From Przewalskia tangutica (taxonomy: Eukaryota; Streptophyta; Magnoliopsida; Solanales; Solanaceae), in NCBI GenBank assembly GCA_029844215.1, contig CM056728.1:53421789-53485788 (forward strand): a stretch of DNA of 64,000 bases, given 5' to 3'. This document shows, piece by piece, positions 44,731-56,025 of this stretch. Each line of letters starts with the position of its first letter. The stretch's first letter is position 1. The notes below the pieces were generated by a model. The model was not told the origin of the DNA. It ran no database searches and saw only the letters and a program-made list of their open reading frames with translations. A program made the position numbers and the translations under genes.

Positions 44731-45249
44731 TGTTATACCCCGTAGTTCCAAGGTATGTATGTGAGGATGTACGTACGAGAATACGACAGAAATTTTGGAA
44801 AGAAAGAAAGAAGTGATTTTTTCGACGGAAAAGTTCCGGGTTTTGTGAAGGAAAAAGGTTCGTTGATGGGAATTGGATTTCCAGATTTGGTATTTGGACT
44901 TCTTGGATTATATTAGAATTTTGGGATTTTATTTTCAGAAATGGTCACGTGGGGCCCACGGGAGAAATTTACGGTTTTGTGGGGCCCGCTTTGTTTTTGA
45001 GATTTTCGGTATTTTGGATATTTTCGGAAGATGAAATATTTTGGACGAGTAAGGGGGAGACACGTGTCACCCCCCTTGAGTGGCCATGTGGGCCGAAATT
45101 GGTGGGACAAGTGGCTAGCCACTGTCTCCTCGCCGAAATGGCCATGACACTTGGTGTAGAAATCGTTGGCCATGTGGTGTGGTGGGACCCACACACACAT
45201 GGCCCAATCTTGACCACCCACTTGACTTGATCTTGGCCCTTGATTCTTC

Positions 45250-45257
45250 TATAAATA
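45250..45257 (+). promoter_or_regulatory. TATA box, E4 3' LTR
   Basis: TATAAATA followed by CCCC, matching 36547. Confidence 0.65.
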
Positions 45258-45642
45258 CCCCATTAGCTTGAAGACTAATTTCATCCCTCACTTGAATACT
45301 TTCCAAGGCAAAATACTCCCTCCCTTTGTAGTTGCTTTTTCGTCCCCCTCCCCCACTTGAGTAGAAATACTTTTTGTATTGTAGTATAATCCCAAATACC
45401 TTAGCCTAGTATCCCTAGTTGTATTCCAAAGATATTTCAATACTAGGAGCCCGAAAATACTACTTTATTCCAATAGTCGCAAAACGAAACCCTAGAAAAA
45501 CCTTCATAGCTTGGTTGAAGTGTTTAGAGAAGTTGTTTAGAAACTTCTAAGGGTCGCTTGGAGCGGGTTGGAGCGTAAGGAATTGGAGCTAAACGTTGCC
45601 CAGGATCGACTTATAATCTTGGATAATTTTGGGCTTATCGAG

Positions 45643-45647
45643 GTAAT
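45643..45647. repeat. Target-site duplication of E5 (GTAAT)
   Basis: GTAAT precedes the E5 5' LTR and recurs at 54955-54959 after its 3' LTR, in the E4 LTR sequence GAGGTAAT|GATC. Confidence 0.95.
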
Positions 45648-46039
45648 TGTTATACCCCGTATTTCCAGAGTATGTACGTAAGGACGTACGTAGAAAATTT
45701 GAACTTTAAATAGGCTTGGACGATTTCCCTTTTGTGCACAACACCCGGTTAGAGTCGTTGACGTAAACGTTTTCACAGCTTTCGTAGGGAAAATTCCGGC
45801 TATGTCATTTCTAATTTTTGCGGATTTTTCCGAGAGACGAAACGTGTTGGACCAACAAGAGGGCGCCACTTGGCACCCTCTCATTGGTGGCGGGAAAGTG
45901 GACGACTTGGGTGGGTTTTGTCAAGTAGTTGGTAGGATATTTTTATGGTAGATGGATAAGGTGCACTTGGCATGATCTTGACCCTACACTTGCTATGCAC
46001 TTGGCATAATCTTGGCCATTGGTTGGCCTTGGCTTGACC

Positions 46040-46047
46040 TATAAATA
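46040..46047 (+). promoter_or_regulatory. TATA box 1, E5 5' LTR
   Basis: TATAAATA followed by C5, in the usual position. Confidence 0.68.
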
Positions 46048-46224
46048 CCCCCTAAGTTTGAAGACTTCTTCATCCTAAAAATCTCTAAGTCTTGAAAGCT
46101 CTCCCTCCTCTAGAGTTCTCGTCCTCCTCCCCTGTGAGGCCTTAGCCGAGAGTCCTCCCCTTGGCCGAGAGTACCCCAGTGGGTAGGCCGAGGGGTATAC
46201 ACCCCCCCTTGTGGTGTTGTCTCG

Positions 46225-46232
46225 TATAAATA
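46225..46232 (+). promoter_or_regulatory. TATA box 2, E5 5' LTR
   Basis: A second TATAAATA with a C run, 185 bp downstream of the first. Other element families here have one. Confidence 0.5.
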
Positions 46233-49032
46233 CCCCCCCTCTTGGTAGAAATACTCTCAAAAGTATTGTTACTATGCCCAAATTACCTTAGTCGTATACT
46301 TGTAGTATTCTAAGGTTATACCTATACGAAAAGCCCAGAAATACTATTATACTTCCCGTCAGTCACAAAAACCGAAACCCTAAGGAAAATCTCCATAGTC
46401 AGTTGGAGTATTGTGTAGAAGTTGGTTAGAACTTCTAAGGGTTGTTTGGAGCGGGTTGGAGCACCCGGAGTAGGAGCTAAGCGTTGCTAAGGATCGACAT
46501 TTATACTTGGATAATTATGGGCTTATCGAGGTAATTATCTTGTCCCCCTATTGTAATTGGATATTACATGTTGTAGGAATATATAGTTGAAGTATACTAT
46601 ATATATAACTGAACATAGCTTGTGGCAATGTCTTTGGACTTAAGCCTGAATTTAAAGAAGAGAATCGAATCGTAATTACGTAGGGTGTATTCTGACATAA
46701 GAACTTGTAGTGTGACTGCAGGAAGCGGCCGCCAATTTCCGTAGGATCTTGTATCTAGATTTATTCTACCGAGTAGTCTAGACTTTGATAGACTTGTGTA
46801 ACCTGTATAGGTTGAATGTTCTGCGAGTAGCATGTGCTACTTGAGAAGGTGGACCAGGCTAGCCGGGTTATAGTCGTGGAGCGATTTGCTAATAGTCGAT
46901 AATCGTCGCGAGGTATGTGAACCTCTTCCTATCTCTTCTAGCATGATGTGTGTATAACTATGTAGTACAGTAGACGTACGTGTGTTAATTGAACGTAGTT
47001 GTACGGCAATGTCTTTTGACTTAAGCCCGAATAATAATAATCTTGAAGTAGTTCAAGAGAATTAAGAACTGTTTTTAAAAGAAGAGTAATATTTGGTTTT
47101 AAAAGCTTAAGAGTTATACTAGCTTTATGGGAAGTTAGGTATAACGGCTTAAGAGAGATAAAACGAATGATTTATTTATTTTAGAAGTTAAGAGACTTAA
47201 CTTAAATAAATTATATGAATTTTGTGTGAAACCTCATTCGTGAGTAATGAGTACTTGATTTTTAAAAGGGATAATGTTTCCGATTTGGAAATCGAATGTG
47301 TATCGACAAACCAACTGCAGCGTTAATAAAGGGAAATGTTTTGATTAATGAAGTATTAATAAAACCAAGAGAAACTTCCATCCGCATAAGCTAAGATGAG
47401 ACAAAATGATATTTCCTAGATCATGGCTGCCGTAATAAGATTGTTATAAACAAGAATATCCTACTCACATATAAGGCTTATGTTTCTTAGATGGTTTAAA
47501 AGAGAATTATATTCTTAAATGAATAAGGCTATGAACCACGAAACCTTTCTAAAATAAGAAACGTGAACATTTGAAATTAGGCAAACTTGGACGTTTGGAA
47601 AATAATGTTGTTACTTGATTTTACAAAGGTAAGTACTTTGGTTTACTTAAAAGATAATCACTCTATTTTATACTACGTATTGTGTGACTTATGTGAAAGA
47701 AGCGGATCTTTTAAAAAGTTATTATATGAAGTACTTTGGGGATAGATACAGAACTTGTTAGTAGAAAGTGCCTTGTGAATAACTTGATTGTGTTGGTTTG
47801 TGATAGCATTGTAATACTGTCTTGTTGATTGATAAGTAAACATGCTAGGATGCTACGTGTGTTAGTATCTTGTGATGTTTGTGTAAAGGGGTTTTTCCTT
47901 TGTTGTGCTTATGTTGTTTAACGATAAGCTGTTATGTTAGTATTATACATCACTCATCTCTTGAGATGATTCCGGGTTAAGTCGCCTCCGACGGGGTAGA
48001 CTCAGCGGGTCGATGGACCTATGATTCGAGAATACCTCACGCGGGTCCCCGGCCTATGCGAGCTACGAGAGTTCCGTGTTAGGTGCGTCCTTTATGGGCA
48101 CGCGTACATGTGTCCATGCGGATCGCGAAGTCGAGCGGACGCCGGAGTAGCTACCCTCGATGCGGGTTATACCTCATGCGGGCCTATGAGATTGGCCTAC
48201 GCGAGTCGCGGAAGTTCTAGGGCTAGACGCGCACATTAGATATCATCGCGCGAGTGGCGGCCTTTGATCATGTAACGGCCTAGACAGATTTCATGATACG
48301 ATTTATGACCTTGTTGGTACGGTGGTTTTAGTAGTCGGCTATGCCTTCATACTTACCCCAGACGGTTTTATTATAACACAGTGGGACACGTGTTCATGTG
48401 TTCCTTGGTGCTTTCATATCATAGATCGGCGGTGAGGAATGTATTCCACGCACGATTGATGTTGTGCGTGAGACCCATTGTTAAATTTGAGTGATGACTT
48501 GAGGCGTGAGTTCACGACTTGACATGATCGCTATTTATCAGAAGCGTAGTTTGGTTATCATACATGTCTCTGCTTTGTATAGACTACTATGATTTCATTT
48601 ACGATTTATTTTCGCCACATACTCGATACTTGTATCGACCTCTCGGGCCGTTCACGCCGCAGTAAAGGTACACGATCGTTGATCCTCGCTCTTAGGGTCA
48701 CGATTCGGCGTTGGGAAAGCTCCGTTTCCCGAGGCTTATCTTGGTATAGTCCCTGTTGTAGGTGCTTACATTCGTGGTATGGCGGGCCCCGTCGTCGTTG
48801 TTGTCATATCATTCGTAAGTGCAGTAGTATTGTGGCGTGGTTTGTAAAAGGATTAAGTTGTTCATGTTGAAAAAGTTGTTGTTTATATATACGCCGAAAG
48901 GCAAGTTTTCTCAGTTATTGTTTCATATTTCATAATATGTCTTGTATCGCTTTATGTTCCGCCGATTACTGACGTTGTATCACTAGGGTGCCCGGTAAGG
49001 CACGATCACGCCGGAATCGGTCGTGACAAAAG

Positions 49033-49043
49033 TGGTATCGAGC
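49033..49043 (+). other. Primer-binding site, E5 (one base short)
   Basis: TGGTATCGAGC, lacking the same A as in E2 and E6. Confidence 0.85.
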
Positions 49044-49233
49044 GATTAATCCTCGGAAAGTGTCTACGCATCAGATCCAAGAAGTCTTGATTATCGGTGT
49101 GTTGTGCACCACACCAATAATCAGGAGGCTATAGGATATTTAGGATTGGTTTCTATTTTTCTCACTCTGAGATCGTGCCTTAGAGCTGTGTTGAAAGTTG
49201 GACCCTCTAAACGAAATTCTTTCCATTATCGTT

Positions 49234-49900
49234 ATGCCTCCGCGTAGGCAACCCGCCCGTGAGGGCAAGGCGCGGCGGAGCCGCAAGTAGAGTTCAGAGG
49301 GTTGCGAGGCACAGCCCAATCATTACCTAGGGTAGTGCTTCATTCGGGATTTCGCGACGTCACTAGCCCGATGAGAGTTTAGCACGCGACGCAGCCTCTG
49401 CGCGCCATGATATGTGAACCTTCGCCACACCAGAACAGAGAATATAGATTGCAAAGAGGCGACCACATTAGCTATGGATTTGGCTTCCGAGAGTATACCG
49501 ATGTATCGCGAGTCTTGATGACTACCTAAGAGAAGGTTGTGCAAGAGTAATCCTTCAGTTAGGCTTGAGCATGGCCTGTGTACGGGCTTATGCACAGCAG
49601 GCCGAGAAACGTAGAGATCGACGGGTTAACGAAGGACAACAGAAGAGGCCGAGCGGCAAGGTCCTTTGGTAACTTTCGAGGCGAAGTCACCTCACCAGCA
49701 GATTTGATTATGCACATCCACCAGTGCAGAGTGGTCTTCCACGGATTTCAGGACGTTCGGGGTATGCAGGAGTTGGCTAGAACTCCAGGGCTTCCGGTTC
49801 ACAGTGTGGCAGATGTTATCCCGGGGAATGTCGTCTTTTTAGATGGTACTTGTTGTACCTATGACCGTCAGGGTCTGATGTTGAGAAGAGTGTCCTAGTA
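49234..49900 (+). pseudogene. E5 gag remnant
   Basis: The ATG at 49234 starts with CCTCCGCGTAGGCAACCCG, the usual MPPR start with a base lost. Capsid traces (GCARVILQLGLSMACVRAYA in shifted frame, about 49540-49600) and a zinc-knuckle trace (CCTYDRQG, about 49855) follow. It is closest to E1 gag and more decayed. Confidence 0.75.
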
Positions 49901-50540
49901 GGAGGAATTAGCCTTCAGGATCGGTGGGTAGTTCGTCATCTTCCCTAGCTGCGCTCACGGCGTGTTTGATTAGAACGACTAAGGGGAGTGAAGCAGTAGA
50001 TGCAGGCATATCTTTAACCCTCTAGAGTTTTGTATATGTGATAAGGTGAGTATACCTTAAGTGTTATGTTCAGATAGCATTGTGTATATTGTGATTAGAA
50101 ATCTTGGTTAGTTAACCAAGTAAGATTTGGGGGATAGAGAAAGTGTGAGCCTTAGAGCTTTATACGCGAAGACCTTAGAGGTAAGGCCATCTCGGGTAGA
50201 AACGTATGTTGATGTTTGACCCTTATAGGAGTGCATAGTGCACGTGAGCTATGTTTGGGATAGGTCCCTAAGTAGTGTGAAATGAAAGAGGGTAGTTGAG
50301 CTAAGAAGACCGCTAGGTTTTCGTAACGTGTTTAGTGAGATTGTTCCTTCGGGGAGATAGTATTTTTGCGCCACGGTCGGGTTGAGGCCACGTTGCGGGT
50401 CAACCCGCGGCATGTTTGGTGGTGGGGGTGTGGTGGTCCCGCCTTGTGGTAGGTCACGAGGTGTTAGGCCCAAGTTTAGTTAACCAGCGACGAGTTCGTG
50501 GAGTGCGTTCGACCGATGGTCGGGCGATGGGGCAGCCCAT
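49901..50540 (+). repeat. Non-pol segment of E5
   Basis: Collinear with E1 5844-6480. Inverted repeat CGGGTTGA (50378-50385) / TCAACCCG (50400-50407). No coding frame. Confidence 0.75.
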
Positions 50541-51180
50541 CGTGTTTTTCGGTCGACCGCTTTCTACCGTGTTGAGTTATCCGAAGGTTGTAAGGCTGCA
50601 CGGTGCCTACCTTCACCTTATGACGCATGATGGAGCCAGGTACGGCTGTTTTGTTTGGAAGTTTTACCAGGCAAGGTTAAGAACTCGTGAGTCTCAGACC
50701 GCATTCGCCCGGGCCGTGTGTGGATTTCGGGTAGTCGGGGATTGTTGTCTCTGTGGAGGAGCGTTTAAGCTACCATTTCAATGTTCGGATGTCGCCTTTT
50801 GAAGCCTTGTAGGGCGGAAGTGTAAGTCACGGCCGATTGGTTCGATGTTGGCGTTCGGATAGTTAGTTCAGCTTGTTCCGGCAGATCGTGGATGGGGTGA
50901 AGCTTGTCTAGAAGAGGTTACGCATTTCGGAGAAAATCGTGCGGATAATCGACGACGCCAGAGTTCAGTTGACGGTCGATCTTCTTGAAAGAACCACCCT
51001 GATAGGGTGACGAGTTTTGGAAAACAGAGGAAACTTAGCCCGAGTTACTTTGGGCCTTTGTGAGTTCATGTGAAGGATAGGCCAGGTTGCCTATATGTTA
51101 GCATTTGCCGTCCGACTTAGGAGGCTGTACGTCCGGTCTTTCGTATTGTTATGTTCGGGGGGCTGAGCGTATAAAGAGGC
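50541..51180 (+). pseudogene. E5 integrase remnant
   Basis: VVRLHGAYLHLMTHDGARYG (50596-50655) matches the integrase core around its second catalytic Asp (DGA here for DRGAQ). The later frame reads FVWKFYQARLRTRES. DNA from 50770 to 51150 parallels E2 19510-19910, with ATGTCGCCTTTTGAAGCCTT (about 50788) and GGTTGCCTATATGTTAGCAT (about 51083). Many frameshifts; no chromodomain. Confidence 0.72.
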
Positions 51181-51513
51181 CAGAGCCTCTACCACGGGAA
51201 CAGACCCGAACCGTGGCTCTCCGTATGGCACGTCCTGAGAAGGTCCAAACCTCAGGGATCGCAAGCAGCCCGGTACCATTTGTTGGGTCGTCGGAGCAGG
51301 GCTCGCGACAAAGTGACAAAAGTGGTATCAGTGACTAAAGAAGTATATTTTTTGACCCCGGGGAGAGGTATTTGTGGTGATGTTAGAGGTGTTTCCTCGT
51401 GGACTTGGATGGAGGTATTTGCGCGGGTGTTTCTGTGGCCAGGTGTGGCAGGATTGTTCTCGTAAGTATAGTAGTGAAGACTATACCGGCGCGCGTTTGT
51501 TTTGAGACTTAGA
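51181..51513 (+). other. E5 3' internal tail with a PBS-like insertion
   Basis: 51181-51345 resembles nothing else in the window except 51313-51330, which reads GTGACAAAAGTGGTATCA, the same as the junction of an LTR end with a PBS. From about 51350 the shared tail resumes (GTATAGTAGTGAAGACTATA at about 51466). Confidence 0.65.
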
Positions 51514-51551
51514 AGGAACATTCGGGACGAATGTTTCTAAGGAGGGGAGAA
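51514..51551 (+). other. Hairpin plus polypurine tract, E5
   Basis: Hairpin 51514-51538, identical to the others, then AAGGAGGGGAGAA (51539-51551) and the 3' LTR. Confidence 0.88.
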
Positions 51552-51944
51552 TGTTATACCCCGTATTTCCAGAGTATGTACGTAAGGACGTACGTAGAAA
51601 ATTTGAACTTTAAATAGGCTTGGACGATTTCCCTTTTGTGCACAACACCCGGTTAGAGTCGTTTTTCGACGAAACGTTTTCACAGCTTTCGTAGGGAAAA
51701 TTCCGGCTATGTCATTTCTAATTTTTGCGGATTTTTCCGAGAGACGAAACGTGTTGGACCAAAGAGAGGGCGCCATTTGGCACCCTCTCATTGTGGCGGA
51801 AAGTGGGCGACTTGGGTGGGTTTTGTCAAGTAGTTGGTAGGATATTTTTATGGTAGATGGATAAGGTGCACTTGGCATGATCTTGACCCTACACTTGCTA
51901 TGCACTTGGCATAATCTTGGCCATTGGTTGGCCTTGGCTTGACC

Positions 51945-51952
51945 TATAAATA
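51945..51952 (+). promoter_or_regulatory. TATA box 1, E5 3' LTR
   Basis: TATAAATA followed by six C, matching 46040. Confidence 0.62.
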
Positions 51953-52130
51953 CCCCCCTAAGTTTGAAGACTTCTTCATCCTAAAAATCTCTAAGTCTTG
52001 AAAGCTCTCCCTCCTCATAGAGTTCTCGTCCTCCTCCCCTTGTGAGGCCTTAGCCGAGTCCTCCCCCCTCGCCGAGAGTACCCCCAGTGGGTAGGCCGAG
52101 TGGTATACACCCCCTTGTGGTGTTGTCTCG

Positions 52131-52138
52131 TATAAATA
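52131..52138 (+). promoter_or_regulatory. TATA box 2, E5 3' LTR
   Basis: Second TATAAATA with a C run, matching 46225. Confidence 0.5.
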
Positions 52139-54954
52139 CCCCCTCTTGGTAGAAATACTCTCAAAAGTATCACATTTATGCCCAAATTACCTTAGTCGAT
52201 ACTTGTAGTATTCTAAGGTTATACCTATCTAAAAGCCCGTAAATACTATTATACTTCCGTCAATACAAAAACCGAAACCCTAAGGAAAATCTCCATAGTC
52301 GGTTGGAGTATTGTGTAGAAGTTGGTTAGAACTTCTAAGGTTGTTTGAGCGGTTTGAGCACCGGAGTAGGAGCTAAGCTGCTAAGGATCGACATTTATAC
52401 TTGGATAATTATGGGCTTATCGAGGTAATTATCTTGTCCCTATTGTAATTGGATATTACATGTTGTAGGAATATATAGTTGAAGTATACTATATATATAA
52501 TCAACATAGCTTGTGGCAATGTCTTTGGACTTAAGCCTGAATTTAAAGAAGAGAATCGAATCAGAATTACGTAGGATCAGACATAAGAAACTTGTGTAGT
52601 TTGACGTAGGAAGTGGTCGCCCAATTTCCGTAGGATCTTGTATCTAGGTTTATTCTACCGAGTAGTCTAGACTTTGATAGACTTGTGTAACTGTATAGGT
52701 TGAATGTTCTGCAGTGGCGTGCTACTGGAGGTGGACCAGCTAGCCGGGTTATAGCCGTGGAGCGATTTGCTAATAGTCGATAATCGTCGCGAGGTATGTG
52801 AACCTCTTCCTATCTCTTCTAGCATGATGTGTGTATAACTATGTAGTACGGTAGACGTACGTGTGTTAATTGAACGTAGTTGTACGGCAATGTCTTTTGA
52901 CTTAAGCCCGAATAATAATAATCTTGAAGTAGTTCAAGAGAATTAAGAACTGTTTTTAAAAGAAGAGTAATATTTGGTTTTAAAAGCTTAAGAGTTATAC
53001 TAGCTTTATGGGAAGTTAGGTATAACGGCTTAAGAGAGATAAAACGAATGATTTATTTATTTTAGAAGCTAAGAGACTTAACTTAAATAAATTATATGAA
53101 TTTTGTGTGAAACCTCATTCGTGAGTAATGAGTACTTGATTTTTAAAAGGGATAATGTTTCCGATTTGGAAATCGAATGTGTATCGACAAACCATCGCGT
53201 TAATAAAGGGAAATGTTTTGATTAATGAAGTATTAATAAAACCAGTAGAAACTTCCATCTGCATAGAAGCTAAGATGAGACAAAATGATATTTCCTAGAT
53301 CATGGCTGCCGTAATAAGATTGTTATAAACAAGAATATCCTACTCACATATAAGGCTTATGTTTCTTAGATGGTTTAAAAGAGAATTATATTCTTAAATG
53401 AATAAGGATATGAACCATGAAACCTTTCTAAAATAAGAAACGTGAACATTTGAAATTAGGCAAACTTGGACGTTTGGAAAATAATGTTGTTACTTGATTT
53501 TACAAAGGTAAGTACTTTGGTTTACTTAAAAAGATAATCACTCTATTTTATACTACGGGTATTGTGTGACTTATGTGAAAGAAACGGATCTTTTAAAAAG
53601 TTATTATATGAAGTACTTTGGGGATAGATACCCGAACTTGTTAGTAGAAAGTGCCTTGTGTGAATAACTTGATTGTGTTGGTTTGTGATAGCATTGTAAT
53701 ACTGTCTTGTTGATTGATAAGTAAACATGCTAGGATGCTACGTGTGTTAGTATCTTGTGATGTTTGTGTAAAGGGGTTTTTCCTTTGTTGTGCTTATGTT
53801 GTTTAACGATAAGCTGTTATGTTAGTATTATACATCACTCATCTCTTGAGATGATTCCGGTTAAGCCGCCTCCGACGCGGTAGACTCAGCGGTCGATGGA
53901 CCTATGATTCGAGAATACCTCATGCGGTCCCCGGGCCTGCGCGAGCTACGAGTTCCGTGTTAGTGCGTCCTTACGGGCATGCGGTCTATGTGGCCATGCG
54001 ATCGCGAAGTCGAGCGGATGCCGGGAGTAGCTACCCTCGATGCGGTTATACCTCATGCGGCCTATGAGATTGGCCTACGCGAGTCGCGGAAGTTCGAGGC
54101 TAGACGCGCGACATTAGATCTGCGCGCGAGTGGCCTTTGATCATGTGACGCCAGACAGATTTCATGATCTGATTTATGACCTTGTTAGTACGGTGGGTTT
54201 TAGTAGTCGGCTATGCCTTCATACTTACCCCAGACGGTTTTATTATAACACAGTGGACACGGTGTTCATGTGTGTTCCTTGGTGCTTTCATATCATAGAT
54301 CGGCGGTGAGAATGTATTCCACGGGCACGATTGATGTTGTGGGCGTGAGACCCATTGTTAAATTTGAGTGATGACTTGAGGGCGTGAGTTCCTGACTTGA
54401 CATGACTGCTTATTTATTGTAAACTGTAGTTTGGTTATCATACATGTCTCCTGCTTTGTATAGACTACTATGATTTCATTTACAATATTTATTTTCAGTT
54501 TCACATACTCGGTACCTGTTGTACTGACCTCCTTCGGGGGGCTGCGTTCATGCCGCAGGTAAAGGTACACCAGTCGTTGATCCTCGCTCTTAGGGTCACA
54601 GTTCAGCGTTTGGGAAAGCTCTGTTTCCCCGGAGGCTTATCTTGGTATAGTCCCCTGTTGTTGTAGGTGCTTACATTCAGGGGTATGATGGGGCCCTGTC
54701 CCGTCGTTGTTGTCATATCATTCGTAGAGGTTTGTAGTACTGTTGTGGGCAGGGTTTGTAAAAAGGATTAAGCTGTTCATGTTGAAAAAGTTGTTGTTTA
54801 TATATATGCCGAAAGGCAAGTTTTTCTCAGATTATTGTTTCATATTTCATAATATGTCTTGTATCGTTTTATGTTCCGCTGATTACTCTGACGTTGTATC
54901 ACTAGGGTGCCCGGGGTAAGGCACCAGTCACGGGCCCGGAATTGGGTCGTGACA

Positions 54955-56025
54955 GTAATGATCTATGTCCCCCTATTGTAATTGGATATTACATATTGTA
55001 GTAGTTATACTTGAGTATATTATATTGGAAGGATGATTATAAAGGATCGAATCAGTATTTACATTGGACTGTATTTACAGTAGACTTGTGTAGTATTATT
55101 GTGAAGCAGAATTGAACACGTCCGGTTAGACGTGTAATCCCCTGGGAGTTGTTGGCCTGGTAGCGGGCCCTGGTAGGGGAGGAGATTTATGTGATAGCGG
55201 GGGGGGGGAGGTGCTGCCGAATTTTCTATAGAATAAGGAATCTTGTATTTAGAATATTCTACGAAGAGAACTAGAAGTTGATAGATGTATTGTGGTTATT
55301 ATAGGTGGATCTTCTACGCGCGGCATACTTGACTTGGCTTGTGGTTTAAGCTAAAAAGGTATGTGATTCTTCCTATACTCTTGAGCATGATTGTTGTGAA
55401 CTATATAGTACGGTAGACGTACGTGTGTGAAATGAATTTTGTTTGTTTAAAACATAAAGTGTTATAATGGATTTATGGGAAGTTAGTTATAACGACTTTA
55501 TGAAGATAAAAGAAAGATTTGATTTCGAAAGCTAAACAACTTGATTTTGAAAGTTAAGAGACTTGATCTTGAAAGATAAGAGACTTGACTTATAAATGAC
55601 TTGATTTCAGAAAAAGAGAAGTAACTTGATTTAAGTATAGGTTACTTGTTTTGAAAAGAGTAAGTATTTGAGTTTTAAAGAGTATACTTGATGTTGTTTT
55701 AAAAGAAAGGCACTTGGTTTAAAAAGTATAGAGTACTTGATTTTAAAAGTCTTGTAAAGGTTTTTACGAAAGTATAGTAATTTGGTTTGAAAAGGAAATG
55801 TGTTTTTGATACTACGAGTATTAGTATCTTTTACGTAAAAAGAGGTCTTTTTGAAAGAATGAAAGTAGGTATTATTTCTGGGTTTGAAACCCGTATTGTT
55901 GACATAAAATGAAAGTACGTTGAACTTGCCTATGCCATTGTGATAGACTTTGTTGTGCAAGTGTTTGATTGTGCTACCGTGTCCCTGGAGGCCGCTTATC
56001 CGATTGATTGCTTGACATACCGATC
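54955..56025 (+). repeat. E4 3' LTR, second part
   Basis: Resumes after E5 and matches 36944-37621 joined directly to 41163-41550. It holds the uninterrupted S1 target (55640-55644). It ends near 56025 where E6 starts; the corresponding 5' LTR point is about 41545 (GACATACTGACACG). The remainder lies beyond the window. Confidence 0.9.

Larger units (their letters stand above)
44731..45647 (+). repeat. E4 3' LTR, first part
   Basis: Matches 36045 onward; interrupted by E5 after GTAAT. TATA at 45250. Compared with the 5' copy it keeps longer G runs (CACGTGGGGCCCACGGG at 44946-44962 against CACGTGGGCCCACGG). Confidence 0.92.
45648..49028 (+). repeat. E5 5' LTR
   Basis: 3381 bp, TGTTATACCCCGTATTTCCA to GGTCGTGACA. 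Has two TATA boxes (46040 and 46225), the conserved block (47295-47454), and GC-rich TATGCG repeats (about 47970-48230). Many CAG/CTG sites appear collapsed relative to the 3' LTR. Confidence 0.94.
45648..54954 (+). mobile_element. E5: complete non-autonomous gypsy element
   Basis: 9307 bp with LTRs at 45648-49028 and 51552-54954, PBS at 49033-49043, PPT at 51539-51551 and an exact 5-bp duplication. The interior of 2523 bp has the E1 plan: broken gag, non-pol segment, integrase remnant and shared tail. No protease, RT or RNase H. The two LTRs are very alike, pointing to a recent insertion. Confidence 0.93.
51552..54954 (+). repeat. E5 3' LTR
   Basis: 3403 bp with the same layout: TATA boxes at 51945 and 52131, conserved block at 53175-53333, GC-rich repeats at about 53860-54110. 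Near its 3' end it keeps CACCAGTCACGGGCCCGG (54922-54939) where the 5' LTR has CACGATCACGCCGG (49001-49014). Confidence 0.94.
36045..56025 (+). mobile_element. E4: non-autonomous gypsy element, split by S1, E5 and E6
   Basis: 5' LTR at 36045-37621 and 41163-42764, interior at 42765-44730 (1966 bp), 3' LTR at 44731-45647 and 54955-56025, where E6 cuts it. The left flank GTATA (36040-36044) is a candidate target duplication within the 57-bp array; the right flank is outside the window. The interior has a gag remnant and the non-pol segment but no recognisable pol. The span includes S1 and E5, which are later insertions. Confidence 0.9.
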
